Below, in pieces: positions 40,822-49,471 of a DNA stretch of 64,000 bases. The translations under genes and the position numbers were made by a program. The stretch comes from CAVRJC01 sp964505725 (lineage in GTDB: Bacteria > Actinomycetota > Acidimicrobiia > IMCC26256 > DASPTH01): assembly GCA_964505725.1 (NCBI GenBank), contig CAZDJK010000010.1, positions 52,927 through 116,926 on the forward strand. Reading direction: 5' to 3'. Under the pieces are notes generated by a model. It saw only the letters and a program-made list of their open reading frames with translations. It was not told the origin of the DNA and searched no databases. Positions within the stretch are counted from its first letter, which is position 1; every line of letters begins with the position of its first letter.

Positions 40822-40830
40822 GTAGACTAC
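40822..40830. promoter_or_regulatory. palindromic bidirectional -10 element (GTAGACTAC)
   Basis: Plus strand TAGACT (40823-40828) faces the repeat protein; minus strand TAGTCT (40824-40829) lies nine bases before tauE ATG 40814. On the plus side a 22-base leader with an AAAGGGAGG ribosome site follows. Confidence 0.5.
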
Positions 40831-40850
40831 GGGCGGAAAGGGAGGTGGCT

Positions 40851-41531
40851 GTGCCCGAAGAGAAGGCGCCGACCGACCGCGCGGTCGAGCTCATCCTCTA
40901 CGCGCCACTCGGTGCCGCGATGTACGCGCGCGACATGTTCCCGACGATGCTCGGCATCTTCGTGAGCCGCGGCAAGCGCGAGGTGCAGTCCCGCCAGCCG
41001 ACGAGGCCGTCGGCCCCGAACCCCGATGAGGTACGCAGCCGCGTCGAGGACGGTCTCGGCGCCGCGAAGGGCGCGGCGGCCGGGGGAGTCGAGATCGCCA
41101 AGGGCGCCGCCGCCGGCGGAGTGGACATCGCCAAGGGCGCCGCCGCCGGCGGAGTCGAGATGGCGAAGGGCGCGGCCGCGACCGGTGTGGGGCTCGCGCG
41201 CGACGTGGCGGGTACCGCGCTCGCGGGGTTCCTCCAACGGCGCGCCAGCGAGCCGGCACCGCGGCCGACGCAGCCTGCTCGCGGCACACCCGGCCCCTCG
41301 AGCGACGCGGCGGCGGCCGCGCCCTCGGCACCGGCGGCCGACACGCCCGTGCCGCCCGACGCACCCGACGTCGACTCGCTGCCGATCCCGGGATACGACG
41401 AGCTGTCCGCGTCGCAGGTCGTCGAGCGACTCGAGGGCCTCGACGGCCCGTCGCTCGACGCGATCCGCCGCTACGAGACGGCCCACCGCGGTCGCAACAC
41501 GATCCTCGGCAAGATCGCCCAGCTGTCCTGA
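40851..41531 (+). CDS. lipid-droplet-associated-like protein with 11-residue amphipathic repeats
   Basis: A 226-residue protein in three parts: an N-terminal conserved segment (AVELILYAPLGAAMYARDMFP, then GIFVSRGKREV), four 11-residue repeats of AKGAAAGGVEI type (residues 72-115), and, after a Pro/Ala linker, a C-terminal domain (LPIPGYDELSASQVVERLEGL, then IRRYETAHRGRNTIL) that recurs in actinobacterial envelope and lipid-droplet proteins. Eleven-residue repeats form 11/3 helices that lie on lipid surfaces, as in apolipoproteins and synucleins. Lipid-surface binding is inferred, not shown. Confidence 0.65.
   Translation: MPEEKAPTDRAVELILYAPLGAAMYARDMFPTMLGIFVSRGKREVQSRQPTRPSAPNPDEVRSRVEDGLGAAKGAAAGGVEIAKGAAAGGVDIAKGAAAGGVEMAKGAAATGVGLARDVAGTALAGFLQRRASEPAPRPTQPARGTPGPSSDAAAAAPSAPAADTPVPPDAPDVDSLPIPGYDELSASQVVERLEGLDGPSLDAIRRYETAHRGRNTILGKIAQLS
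41064..41195 (+). repeat. four tandem 33-bp units encoding 11-residue repeats
   Basis: Units at 41064-41096, 41097-41129, 41130-41162 and 41163-41195, in frame, each encoding AKGAAA(G/T)GV(E/D/G)(I/M/L). Units 2 and 3 are nearly identical at the DNA level, implying recent duplication. Confidence 0.9.
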
Positions 41532-41532
41532 G

Positions 41533-42021
41533 GTGGAAGCGAGCCGACCGGCCCGCGCCGAAGACATCCCGCGCGTCGTCGAGTTGGCGCGCGCAATGCG
41601 CGCGGAGCTCGCTCCGATGAGGGGGGGCGAGCGTCTGCTCGATCACGAGGCATGGCCCGAGCCGCTCGACGACGCCTATCGTCGGCTGCTCGACCGCACT
41701 GACGCGCGGCTCGTGGTCGGCACCATCGACGACGTCGTCCTCGGCTTCGCCGCGCTCGTCGTCGAACCGCTCGCTTCAGGGCGTCTGCTGGCGGTGGTCA
41801 CCGATCTGTTCGTCGAGCCCGAGGCGCGCGAGGTCGGGATCGGCGAGGCGATGCTCGAGCAGCTCGTCGACCACGCGCGAGCCGAGGGCTGCGTGGGGAT
41901 CGACGCCCGGGCCCTGCCGGGACACCGCGCGGCGAAGAACTTCTTCGAGGACCAGGGGTTCACCGCCCGCGCCCTCGTGATGCACCAGGACCTGAGCCGG
42001 AGTCGACCGCCGACACCCTGA
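41533..42021 (+). CDS. GNAT-family N-acetyltransferase
   Basis: A 162-residue GNAT protein. RPARAEDIPRVVELARAM is the usual beta1-alpha1 start, VTDLFVEPEAREVGIGEAMLEQLVDHA contains the acetyl-CoA pyrophosphate loop (normally Q/RxxGxG/A, here REVGIGE), and GHRAAKNFFEDQGFTARA is the C-terminal strand pair. GTG start one base after the preceding stop codon's end. Substrate unknown. Confidence 0.8.
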   Translation: MEASRPARAEDIPRVVELARAMRAELAPMRGGERLLDHEAWPEPLDDAYRRLLDRTDARLVVGTIDDVVLGFAALVVEPLASGRLLAVVTDLFVEPEAREVGIGEAMLEQLVDHARAEGCVGIDARALPGHRAAKNFFEDQGFTARALVMHQDLSRSRPPTP

Positions 42022-42130
42022 GCGCCGGCCGGTGGGGCTACCACCAACCCCGGGGGCGTGCTGCCGGCCTTGCGCGCGAACGCGGCGAGACCGCGGAATT
42101 GGGGTCAGTCGACGTTGAGGGGCCGGTGGA

Positions 42131-44518
42131 TTGAGCGCGCTGGGCATGGTGGCGCGGTGCGAGATGCGGCGACGCCGCGGTTCGCTGCTGCTGCTGACGC
42201 TGCTCGTCGGCGTGATCGGCGCGGTCGTGCTCGCGGTGGCCGCGGGCGCCCGGCGCAGCGACTCGTCGCTCGCGCGGTTCAACGCCTACAGCCGGTCGGC
42301 CGACGTCGAGCTCTACATCAAGGACCCCACGCCCGCGCAGCTTCGTGCGCTGCGGCACGCGCCGTCGATCCGGGACGTGGCCGAGCTCTACGGTTTCGCA
42401 GTCCAGTCGGATCGGTTCCCCGACCTCGCCATCGCGGGCGCAGTCGACGAGCGGTTCGGCCGCACGGTCGACCGCCCCGAGCTGGTCGCGGGACGCCTCG
42501 CCAACCCCGGCCGCGCCGACGAGATCACGATCGGCGAGGGCCTCCAGGCCCAGCAGCATCTCCGAGTCGGTGACCGCATCACCCTCAGCTCGTTCACACC
42601 CGAGCAGATCGCGACCTACGAGGCCGGCGGGAACGGGGGACCGGCGGCCGGCCCGACGACCCGGCTCCGCATCGTCGGGATCGTGCGCCGCCCCCTCGAC
42701 CTCGGTGACCGCGCCGCGACCGGCGGCGTGACCGTGATGACCCCCGCGTTCACCGGCCGCTACCGCGACGACATCGGTACCTTCATCGGCTCCGTGCTCC
42801 GGATCCGGGCGCGCCACGGCGCGGCGGGCGTGCCGGAGGTGCTCGCGACCGTGCGGTCCGTCTTCGGGCGCTCGGCGGGCTTCAACCTGCAGTCGCTCGC
42901 GATCGAGAGCCAGGGCGCGCAAGATGCGATCAACGTGCTCACGGTCGCGCTCTGGATCTTCGCTGGGGTCGCCGCGCTCGCCGGGACGGTCGCCGTCGTC
43001 ATCATCCTGTCGCGCGAGCTCGTGATCCTGAACGCCGACCAACCGACGCTCCGCGCGCTCGGCCTGAACAAGCGTCAGCGCATCTTGCTGAGCGCGCCCC
43101 TCGGCGCGCTCGTCGCGTCGGGCGGCGCGCTCCTGGCATGCGTCGGAGCAATCGCACTATCGCCACTGTTCCCGATCGGGGTCGCCAGCCGCGCTGACCC
43201 CGACGTCGGCTTGCACGCGGACTGGACGGTGCTCGTCGTCGGTGCCGCGGCACTCGTCGCGGTGGTGCTCGCCATCACCGCGGCGGTGGCGCTCCGTGTC
43301 ACCTGGCAGGCCTCCCACCCGGACGTGCCGGCCGCCCGCGCGCGTACGTCGCGCCTCGCCGACATCGCGACCGCGTTCGGCCTCGCGCCCTCGGCGACCA
43401 CCGGTCTGCGGATGGCGTTCCAGCCCGGCCAGTGGCCGCGCTCGGTTCCCGTGCGATCCGCGCTGTTGGGCGCGGTCGTCGGCGTGCTCGGCGTCACTTC
43501 GCTGTCGGTGTTCGCGGCCAACGTGCACACACTGCGCGTCACGCCGGCGCGCTACGGGTGGACGTGGGACTTCGCGGTCGAAGACCAGAGCGGCAACGCG
43601 GCATGCGTGCTGCAACACCCGGCGCTGGAGCAGGTTCCCGGCGTTGGGGCGTTGGCCTCGGTGTGCACGCAGTCGGTCCAGCTCGACGGCTCGCCCGTGA
43701 GCGCGTGGGGCATCGCCCGGCTGCGGGGGAGCATCCGACCGGCGATCGTCGCGGGACGGGCGCCGCGCAACCGGGGCGAGGTCGCGCTCGGCGCGGTCAC
43801 CCTGGACCGGCTCGGCAAGCGGATCGGGGACCACGTGCGGGGGAGGGGCCCGAACGGCGCCGTCACGTACCTGATCGTGGGGCGCATGGTGTTGCCCATC
43901 ATGTCGGAGTCGCAGCCGCTCGCGGACGGCGCGCTCCTGACCGCGCGCGGCTTCGACCGTGTCTTCGATCCGAGCTCCAACCAGACCGGTTACTACCTGG
44001 GCCGGTTCAGCCCCGGCGCCGACCGCGCTGCGGTCGCGCGTCGGATCAGCACCGACCGATCCCTGACCGGCTTCACCGGCCCCATGGTGTCGGTGGAGGT
44101 GGGGCGATTGGGCGAGATCGACTGGTTCCCACTCACGCTCGCCGCGCTCCTCACCTCACTGGCCCTCCTCGCGGTGGGCCACGCGCTGGTCACCTCGGTC
44201 CGGAGGCGCCGTCACGATCTCGCGGTGCTGAAGACGCTCGGCTTCGAGCGGCGCCAGGTACGCGCCGCGGTCGCGTGGGAGGCAACGGCGTTGGCGGTCG
44301 TCGGCGTCCTCGTGGGCCTCCCGATCGGCGTCGTCGTGGGCGGGCGGGCGTGGATGCTCCTCGCCGACGACCTCGGGGTTGCGTCGTCGTGGTCGGTTCC
44401 GGCCTGGGCCGTCGTCGGCGTGGTGGCGGGCGCACTCGTCCTCGTCAACGCGGTCGCGTGGTTCCCAGCACGCGCGGCCGCCCGCACCCGGCCCGCGATC
44501 GCGCTCCGGGCGGAGTAG
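42131..44518 (+). CDS. FtsX-like ABC transporter permease
   Basis: A 795-residue permease of the MacB/FtsX type. A first transmembrane helix (residues about 17-36) ends in AGARRSDSSLARF, followed by a large extracytoplasmic domain, three helices about 275-390, a second extracytoplasmic region, and a final helix set with the FtsX signature RRRRHDLAVLKTLGFERRQV. TTG 42131 is chosen because MSALGMVARCEMRRR matches relatives and GGTGGA precedes it. The usual partner ATPase is not adjacent, so it is an orphan permease here. Confidence 0.82.
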   Translation: MSALGMVARCEMRRRRGSLLLLTLLVGVIGAVVLAVAAGARRSDSSLARFNAYSRSADVELYIKDPTPAQLRALRHAPSIRDVAELYGFAVQSDRFPDLAIAGAVDERFGRTVDRPELVAGRLANPGRADEITIGEGLQAQQHLRVGDRITLSSFTPEQIATYEAGGNGGPAAGPTTRLRIVGIVRRPLDLGDRAATGGVTVMTPAFTGRYRDDIGTFIGSVLRIRARHGAAGVPEVLATVRSVFGRSAGFNLQSLAIESQGAQDAINVLTVALWIFAGVAALAGTVAVVIILSRELVILNADQPTLRALGLNKRQRILLSAPLGALVASGGALLACVGAIALSPLFPIGVASRADPDVGLHADWTVLVVGAAALVAVVLAITAAVALRVTWQASHPDVPAARARTSRLADIATAFGLAPSATTGLRMAFQPGQWPRSVPVRSALLGAVVGVLGVTSLSVFAANVHTLRVTPARYGWTWDFAVEDQSGNAACVLQHPALEQVPGVGALASVCTQSVQLDGSPVSAWGIARLRGSIRPAIVAGRAPRNRGEVALGAVTLDRLGKRIGDHVRGRGPNGAVTYLIVGRMVLPIMSESQPLADGALLTARGFDRVFDPSSNQTGYYLGRFSPGADRAAVARRISTDRSLTGFTGPMVSVEVGRLGEIDWFPLTLAALLTSLALLAVGHALVTSVRRRRHDLAVLKTLGFERRQVRAAVAWEATALAVVGVLVGLPIGVVVGGRAWMLLADDLGVASSWSVPAWAVVGVVAGALVLVNAVAWFPARAAARTRPAIALRAE

Positions 44519-44544
44519 CGGCGCGGGGGAGTAAGAAGAGCGCG

Positions 44545-44634
44545 ATGAACGAGGCGCCCGGACAGTGGAACGGCACGCAGGTTGATTTCGACTCGGACCC
44601 GGCCGCCGACGGCTGGGGGCGGGTGCGAACCTGA
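44545..44634 (+). CDS. possible 29-residue upstream peptide
   Basis: An ATG frame (MNEAPGQWNGTQVDFDSDPA...) whose TGA overlaps the ATG of the following oxidoreductase as TGATG, preceded by a purine-rich GGGGGAGTAAGAAGAG. The coupling suggests a translated leader, but its length and lack of relatives keep this tentative. Confidence 0.35.
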   Translation: MNEAPGQWNGTQVDFDSDPAADGWGRVRT

Positions 44635-45554
44635 TGCACATCGGGATCAGCCGCCCGCCGACGCCACCGGAGCCCATACCCGACGTCGACGGCTCCTACG
44701 TCGCCGCGTACGCGGAGGAGCTCGGCTTCGAGTCGGTCTTCTACGGCGAGCACCCGGTCCGGCCGGTCGGCGAGCCGGGCGTCGGCGTCCACGCGCCCGG
44801 CGTCCCGTTCTTCCAGGACACGCTCGTCACCCTCGCGCGAGCGTCGGCCCGCACCACCCGCATCAGGCTCGGCAGCGCGGTGTTCCTCATCCCCCAGCAC
44901 CATCCGGTGCTGTTCGCCAAGCAGCTCGCCTCGCTCGACTTCTACAGCGGGGGACGGCTCGTCATCGGCGCCGGCGTGGGCTGGAGCCGGGTCGAGTGCG
45001 AGACCAACGGCGGCAATTTCGACCGGCGCTGGGCGCAGTCGCTCGAGATTGTCGAGATCATGAAGAGGCTCTGGCGCGAGGAAACGGTCGAGTTCCACGG
45101 GGAGTTCTACGACTTCCCGCCGGTGCAGCTGTTCCCGAAACCGGCCACCGACGTGACGCCCCCCGTGCTCCTCGGTGTCCGCCCGCCGGCCGACGATGCC
45201 GCGACTCCGCCGGTCGGGTTCCGGCGCATCGCCCGCGCCGCCGACGGCTGGATCCCGGCATTCGTGGGCCAGGAGGCCATCAGCCGCGGCCCCGACGTCG
45301 TCGCCACCGGCCGCCGACTCCTCGCGCAGCTCGCGCCCGAGCACGGACGCGATCCGGACGACTTCCAGATCACGGCGATCCTGCGGTCCGACCTCGTCGA
45401 CGGCGACATGCGGGCCGCGGTTCCGGTCGGACGGGACGTCCTTCGTCGCTACGAGAACGCCGGCACCGAACGGGTGGCGATCTCCCTGCCGACGCTCACG
45501 AACGAGGCCGACGCCCGAGCGGCGCTGGAGCAGATCGCCGAGGCGTCGCTGTAG
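44634..45554 (+). CDS. LLM-class (luciferase-like) F420-dependent oxidoreductase
   Basis: A 306-residue bacterial-luciferase-fold enzyme: AAYAEELGFESVFYGEHPV, RIRLGSAVFLIPQHHPVLFAKQLASLD, FYSGGRLVIGAGVGW, and WREETVEFHGEFYDF, the usual F420-type signature in actinobacteria. It should oxidise or reduce a substrate with F420; the substrate is unknown. fbiC in the same window supports cofactor supply. The start codon overlaps a possible leader peptide. Confidence 0.85.
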   Translation: MHIGISRPPTPPEPIPDVDGSYVAAYAEELGFESVFYGEHPVRPVGEPGVGVHAPGVPFFQDTLVTLARASARTTRIRLGSAVFLIPQHHPVLFAKQLASLDFYSGGRLVIGAGVGWSRVECETNGGNFDRRWAQSLEIVEIMKRLWREETVEFHGEFYDFPPVQLFPKPATDVTPPVLLGVRPPADDAATPPVGFRRIARAADGWIPAFVGQEAISRGPDVVATGRRLLAQLAPEHGRDPDDFQITAILRSDLVDGDMRAAVPVGRDVLRRYENAGTERVAISLPTLTNEADARAALEQIAEASL

Positions 45555-45600
45555 CGACACCTTCCCGCCTCACCCATCCTGCGCCGATCCCAGCACCGCC

Positions 45601-45616
45601 CATAATCCTCGTTATG
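45601..45616. promoter_or_regulatory. AT-rich dyad CATAA-TCCTCG-TTATG
   Basis: A perfect 5-6-5 inverted repeat, strikingly AT-rich for this genome, with TTGACA on the minus strand directly beside it (45615-45620). It lies between two convergent genes, so its target is unclear. Confidence 0.3.
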
Positions 45617-45634
45617 TCAAATACCCAGAGTGGG

Positions 45635-45654
45635 GGCTGCCGCGGGCCGCAGCC
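45635..45654. terminator. hairpin GGCTGC-(8)-GCAGCC
   Basis: A perfect six-base stem with eight-base loop, 80 bases after the LLM stop codon and between convergent genes; a candidate terminator for the plus-strand transcript. Confidence 0.4.
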
Positions 45655-45666
45655 GGGACCTGGGGT

Positions 45667-45696
45667 GAGCGCCCCTCCCCCGAGGGCTCGGCGCTC
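45667..45696. terminator. hairpin overlapping the DyP peroxidase stop codon
   Basis: GAGCGCC pairs with GGCGCTC, and the inner CCTC-CCCC-GAGG extends the stem with a four-base bulge. It overlaps the minus-strand stop codon (45695-45697) and could stop transcription on either strand. Confidence 0.4.
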
Positions 45697-46591
45697 AGGT
45701 GGGCAGGCAGCGCTCGAGGTCCTCGAGCGAGGGTGCGAAGTAGAACGAGCCGCTCACGGGCCGGGTGAAGTCGGTCAGGCGGTCGTGGAGGCCGTCACCG
45801 GTGCGGCCGAACATGCGGTCCAGCATCCTGGTGAACCGGCTCCGATCCGCGCTGAAGGCGACGAAGTACAGCCCGTGCTCCCCCACCGTCCCGTAGGGGA
45901 CGCTGCGACGGTAGATCTCGAGCTCCTCGCCGTCCTCCTCGATCACCACGCGAGCGATGTGCGCGGTGGGCGGCTTGGGGTCGAGCTCGAGGCTGTCGGG
46001 CTTCGTGCGCCCGATGGTGGCCTCCTGGTCCTCGACCGACAGCGCGTGGAACGCGGCAAGGTCGTGGATCCAGCGCATGGTGATCACGTGCGATCCGCCG
46101 GCCCCCGGCTCGCCGTCGGGGATGATCGCGACCTCGGTCGCCGTCTCGACCGGCGGGTTCTCGGTGCCGTCGATGAAGCCGGTGAGGTCGCGGCTGTCCC
46201 GGTAGACGAATCCCGGCTGCTCGAGCGCGAGGGTGGCGATCGGGGCGAGCGCGGCGGCCACCGCACGTGCGACGTCGAGCTCGACGTCCTCTCCGGTGCC
46301 GTGCGTCCACACCCAGAGGTCGTGCTGCGTCGCCGGCACGCGCCTCCCCTCGCCCTCGACCGCCTCGAAGGGCGAGAGTGAGTCGGGCGCGGCGTCCGGT
46401 TCCAGCCACTGCCAGAGCGTGGCGCCGAAGCCGACGACGATGTTCGACCCTCCCACGGTCACCGCGGGCTCGCGCAGACCGTGGAGCGCGGCACGGATCT
46501 GGTCGTCGGTCACGCCGGCCCGCAGGTCGAGCTCGAGGTGGAAGTGCGAGCGGGTCCCCTGGGCGAAGATGCCCGGCTGTGGCGTGGCGAT
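45695..46591 (-). CDS. DyP-type heme peroxidase with an apparent ATC start codon
   Basis: A 298-residue dye-decolourising peroxidase. GFIDGTENP gives the catalytic distal Asp, the His of MRWIHDLAAFH is the proximal heme ligand, and SFYFAPSLEDL closes the protein. No Tat signal is present, so it is cytoplasmic or loaded into an encapsulin; no encapsulin gene or clear docking tail is seen. The conserved N-terminus begins ATPQPGIFAQGTRSH, yet no ATG, GTG or TTG stands there. GGGAGG lies five bases before an ATC codon at 46591, taken as the start. Confidence 0.82.
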   Translation of the reverse strand: MATPQPGIFAQGTRSHFHLELDLRAGVTDDQIRAALHGLREPAVTVGGSNIVVGFGATLWQWLEPDAAPDSLSPFEAVEGEGRRVPATQHDLWVWTHGTGEDVELDVARAVAAALAPIATLALEQPGFVYRDSRDLTGFIDGTENPPVETATEVAIIPDGEPGAGGSHVITMRWIHDLAAFHALSVEDQEATIGRTKPDSLELDPKPPTAHIARVVIEEDGEELEIYRRSVPYGTVGEHGLYFVAFSADRSRFTRMLDRMFGRTGDGLHDRLTDFTRPVSGSFYFAPSLEDLERCLPT

Positions 46592-46634
46592 GACGTCCTC
46601 CCTTCTCCGCGCTCGGTGCTCGCCCGGTGACCGA

Positions 46635-49460
46635 TCAGTCGGTGTACGCCGAGAGCGGCGGGCACGAGCACATGAGGTTGCGGTCGCCGTAGGCGCCGTC
46701 GATGCGCGACACCGGCGGCCAGTACTTGTCCGCCGCCACCACCCCGGCCGGGAACGCGGCCTGCTCGCGTGAGTACGCGCGCGCCCAACCATCGGTCGCG
46801 GTGTCGGCTGCGGGGTGGGGCGCGTGGCGCAGCGGGCTCTCGTCGACGCTCCAACTGCCCGACTCGACCGCCGCGATCTCGGCCCGGATGGCGATCATGG
46901 CGTCGCAGAAGCGGTCGAGCTCGGCGAGGTCCTCGGATTCGGTCGGTTCCACCATCAGGGTCCCCGCCACCGGGAACGAAAGCGTCGGCGCGTGGAAGCC
47001 GTAGTCGATGAGGCGCTTGGCCACGTCCTCGGCGCTCACCCCCGTCGCCTGTGTTATCTGGCGCAGGTCGAGGATGCACTCGTGCGCCACGAGCCCTTCG
47101 GAACCCGTGTAGAGGACCGGGTAGTGCGGCGCGAGCCGGTACGCGAGGTAGTTGGCGTTCAGGATCGCGACCTCGGTGGCGCGCCGCAGGCCGTCCGGGC
47201 CCATCAGCATGATGTACGCCGCGGGAATGGGCAGGATCCCGGCCGAACCGTGGGGCGCGCCGGCGACGTGCTCGGGGAGGAACGGCGCGAGGTGCGCGCG
47301 CACCGCGACCGGGCCCACTCCCGGGCCGCCGCCGCCGTGGGGGATGCAGAACGTCTTGTGCAGGTTGAGGTGGGACACGTCGGCGCCGAAGCGCGCCGGC
47401 CGCGCGATCCCGACGAGCGCGTTCAGGTTCGCGCCGTCGAGGTACACCTGGCCGCCGTGCTCGTGCACGGTCGCGCAGACATCGCGGACGTGCGCCTCGA
47501 ACACGCCGTGGGTCGACGGATACGTGATCATGAGCGCGGCAAGGTCCGACGCGTGCTCCTGGACCTTGGCCCGGAGATCCTCGAGGTCGACGTTGCCGTC
47601 GTCGTCGCACTTGACCACGACCACGCGCATGCCGGCCATCACCGCGCTGGCGGCGTTGGTGCCGTGCGCGGACTCCGGGATCAGGCACACCGTGCGGGCG
47701 AGGTCACCCCGGCTCGCGTGATAGGCGCGGATGGCCAGCAGGCCCGCGAGCTCGCCCTGTGAGCCCGCGTTGGGTTGCAGCGACACCGAGTCGTAGCCGG
47801 TGATCTCGCACAGCGCGGCTTCCAGCTCGGCGAAGAGCTCCTTGTAGCCCTGCGCCTGCTCCTCGGGCACGAAGGGGTGCAGGTCGGCGAACTCCGGCCA
47901 CGTGATCGGCGTCATCTCGGTGGTGCCGTTGAGCTTCATCGTGCACGAGCCGAGCGGGATCATCGTGCGGTCGAGGGCGAGATCGCGGTCGGCGAGCCGG
48001 CGGAGGTACCGCAGCATCTGGGTCTCGGAGTGGTACGTGTGGAACACCGGGTGGATCAGGATGTCGGACCGCCGCCGCCACCACGGCATCACCAGCGTCT
48101 CGCCGTACACGCCGTCCTCCGGCGGCTCGACCCCGAACGCCCGCACCACCTCGCGCACGACGACGTCGGTGGTGGTCTCGTCGAGCGTGACACCCACGCG
48201 GTCCGCGTCGACACGACGAAGGTTGATCCCGCGCGCGAGCGCCGCGGCGACGACGGCGTCGGCTCGACCGGGGACGAGCGCGGTCACGGTGTCGAACCAA
48301 GGGCCGGGAGCGAGGTCGACGCCCCCCTCACGCAACAGGAGCGAGAGCTCGTTGGTGAGGTGATGGACCCGCTCCGCGATCGCGCGCAGGCCGTCGGGGC
48401 CGTGGTAGACCGCGTAGAAGCCCGCGATGTTGGCGAGGAGCACCTGCGCGGTGCAGATGTTGCTCGTGGCCTTCTCGCGGCGGATGTGCTGCTCCCGTGT
48501 CTGCAACGCGAGGCGGAGCGCGGGGCGGCCGGCGGCGTCGACCGACACGCCCACAAGGCGGCCGGGGAGCTGGCGGCGGTACTCGTCGCGCGTGGCGATG
48601 AACCCGGCGTGCGGGCCGCCGTAGCCCATCGGGACGCCGAAGCGCTGCGCGGACCCCACCACCACGTCGGCGCCCCACTCCCCCGGCGGCACCACGATGA
48701 CCAGCGCGAGCAGGTCGGTCGCGACCGCGACGAGCGTGCCCTGCGCGTGGAGGCTCGCGACGAGCTCGTGGTGGTCCCGGATGACGCCGGTGGTGCCCGG
48801 GTACTGGAGCAGCACGCCGAACACGCCCTCTGCGGGCATGTCGGGCTCGGGATCGCCGACGGTGACGTGGATGCCGACCGGCTCGGCCCGCGTGCGGACG
48901 ACCTCGATGGTCTGCGGATGGCACTCGCGGTCCACGAAGAAGGTGTCGCCCGCCTTCGCGTTCACCCGGTGCAACAACGCCATCGCCTCCGCGGCGGCGG
49001 TGGGCTCGTCGAGCAGCGAGGCGTTCGCGAGGTCCATCGCGGTGAGGTCGCTCACCATGGTCTGAAAATTGAGGAGCGCCTCCAGGCGGCCCTGGGAGAT
49101 CTCGGGCTGGTACGGGGTGTACGCCGTGTACCACGCCGGGTTCTCGAGCACGTTCCGGCGGATCACCGGCGGCGTGACGGTGTTGGCGTAGCCCATCCCG
49201 ACGAGCGAGGTGAGCACCCGGTTGCGGCCGGCGAGCTCGCGCAACCGTTCGACGGTCCCGGCCTCGCTCCGCGCCGCCGGGAGACGGAGCTCGTCATGGT
49301 CGCGGATCGCCCGGGGCACGGCACGGTCGACGAGCTCCTCGAGCGAGCCGATCTCCAGCGTCGCGAGCATGGCGTCGATCTCCGCGGGCGACGGCCCGAT
49401 GTGCCGCGCCACGAAGTCGCCCAACGGTGCCTGCTTCGTCTCGCCCACCGATCGCTCCAC
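46635..49460 (-). CDS. gcvP: glycine dehydrogenase (decarboxylating), P protein
   Basis: A 941-residue PLP enzyme, the full-length single-chain P protein that decarboxylates glycine and passes the aminomethyl group to GcvH. The fused N-terminal and C-terminal halves are both present; the PLP-lysine lies in LNLHKTFCIPHGGGGPG in the C-terminal half, and VGMGYANTVTPPVIRRNVLENP is characteristic. GTG start, 11 bases after gcvT, so the order is gcvT-gcvP. gcvH is 3.7 kb upstream; the lipoamide dehydrogenase gene is outside the window. Confidence 0.96.
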   Translation of the reverse strand: MERSVGETKQAPLGDFVARHIGPSPAEIDAMLATLEIGSLEELVDRAVPRAIRDHDELRLPAARSEAGTVERLRELAGRNRVLTSLVGMGYANTVTPPVIRRNVLENPAWYTAYTPYQPEISQGRLEALLNFQTMVSDLTAMDLANASLLDEPTAAAEAMALLHRVNAKAGDTFFVDRECHPQTIEVVRTRAEPVGIHVTVGDPEPDMPAEGVFGVLLQYPGTTGVIRDHHELVASLHAQGTLVAVATDLLALVIVVPPGEWGADVVVGSAQRFGVPMGYGGPHAGFIATRDEYRRQLPGRLVGVSVDAAGRPALRLALQTREQHIRREKATSNICTAQVLLANIAGFYAVYHGPDGLRAIAERVHHLTNELSLLLREGGVDLAPGPWFDTVTALVPGRADAVVAAALARGINLRRVDADRVGVTLDETTTDVVVREVVRAFGVEPPEDGVYGETLVMPWWRRRSDILIHPVFHTYHSETQMLRYLRRLADRDLALDRTMIPLGSCTMKLNGTTEMTPITWPEFADLHPFVPEEQAQGYKELFAELEAALCEITGYDSVSLQPNAGSQGELAGLLAIRAYHASRGDLARTVCLIPESAHGTNAASAVMAGMRVVVVKCDDDGNVDLEDLRAKVQEHASDLAALMITYPSTHGVFEAHVRDVCATVHEHGGQVYLDGANLNALVGIARPARFGADVSHLNLHKTFCIPHGGGGPGVGPVAVRAHLAPFLPEHVAGAPHGSAGILPIPAAYIMLMGPDGLRRATEVAILNANYLAYRLAPHYPVLYTGSEGLVAHECILDLRQITQATGVSAEDVAKRLIDYGFHAPTLSFPVAGTLMVEPTESEDLAELDRFCDAMIAIRAEIAAVESGSWSVDESPLRHAPHPAADTATDGWARAYSREQAAFPAGVVAADKYWPPVSRIDGAYGDRNLMCSCPPLSAYTD

Positions 49461-49471
49461 GCCGGTCGAAT

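Noticed and set aside
42022..42130. Missing ABC ATPase or small gene before the FtsX-like permease
   Set aside because: The 109-base gap has no frame with a plausible start and no Walker motif; only G/C-rich short inverted repeats.
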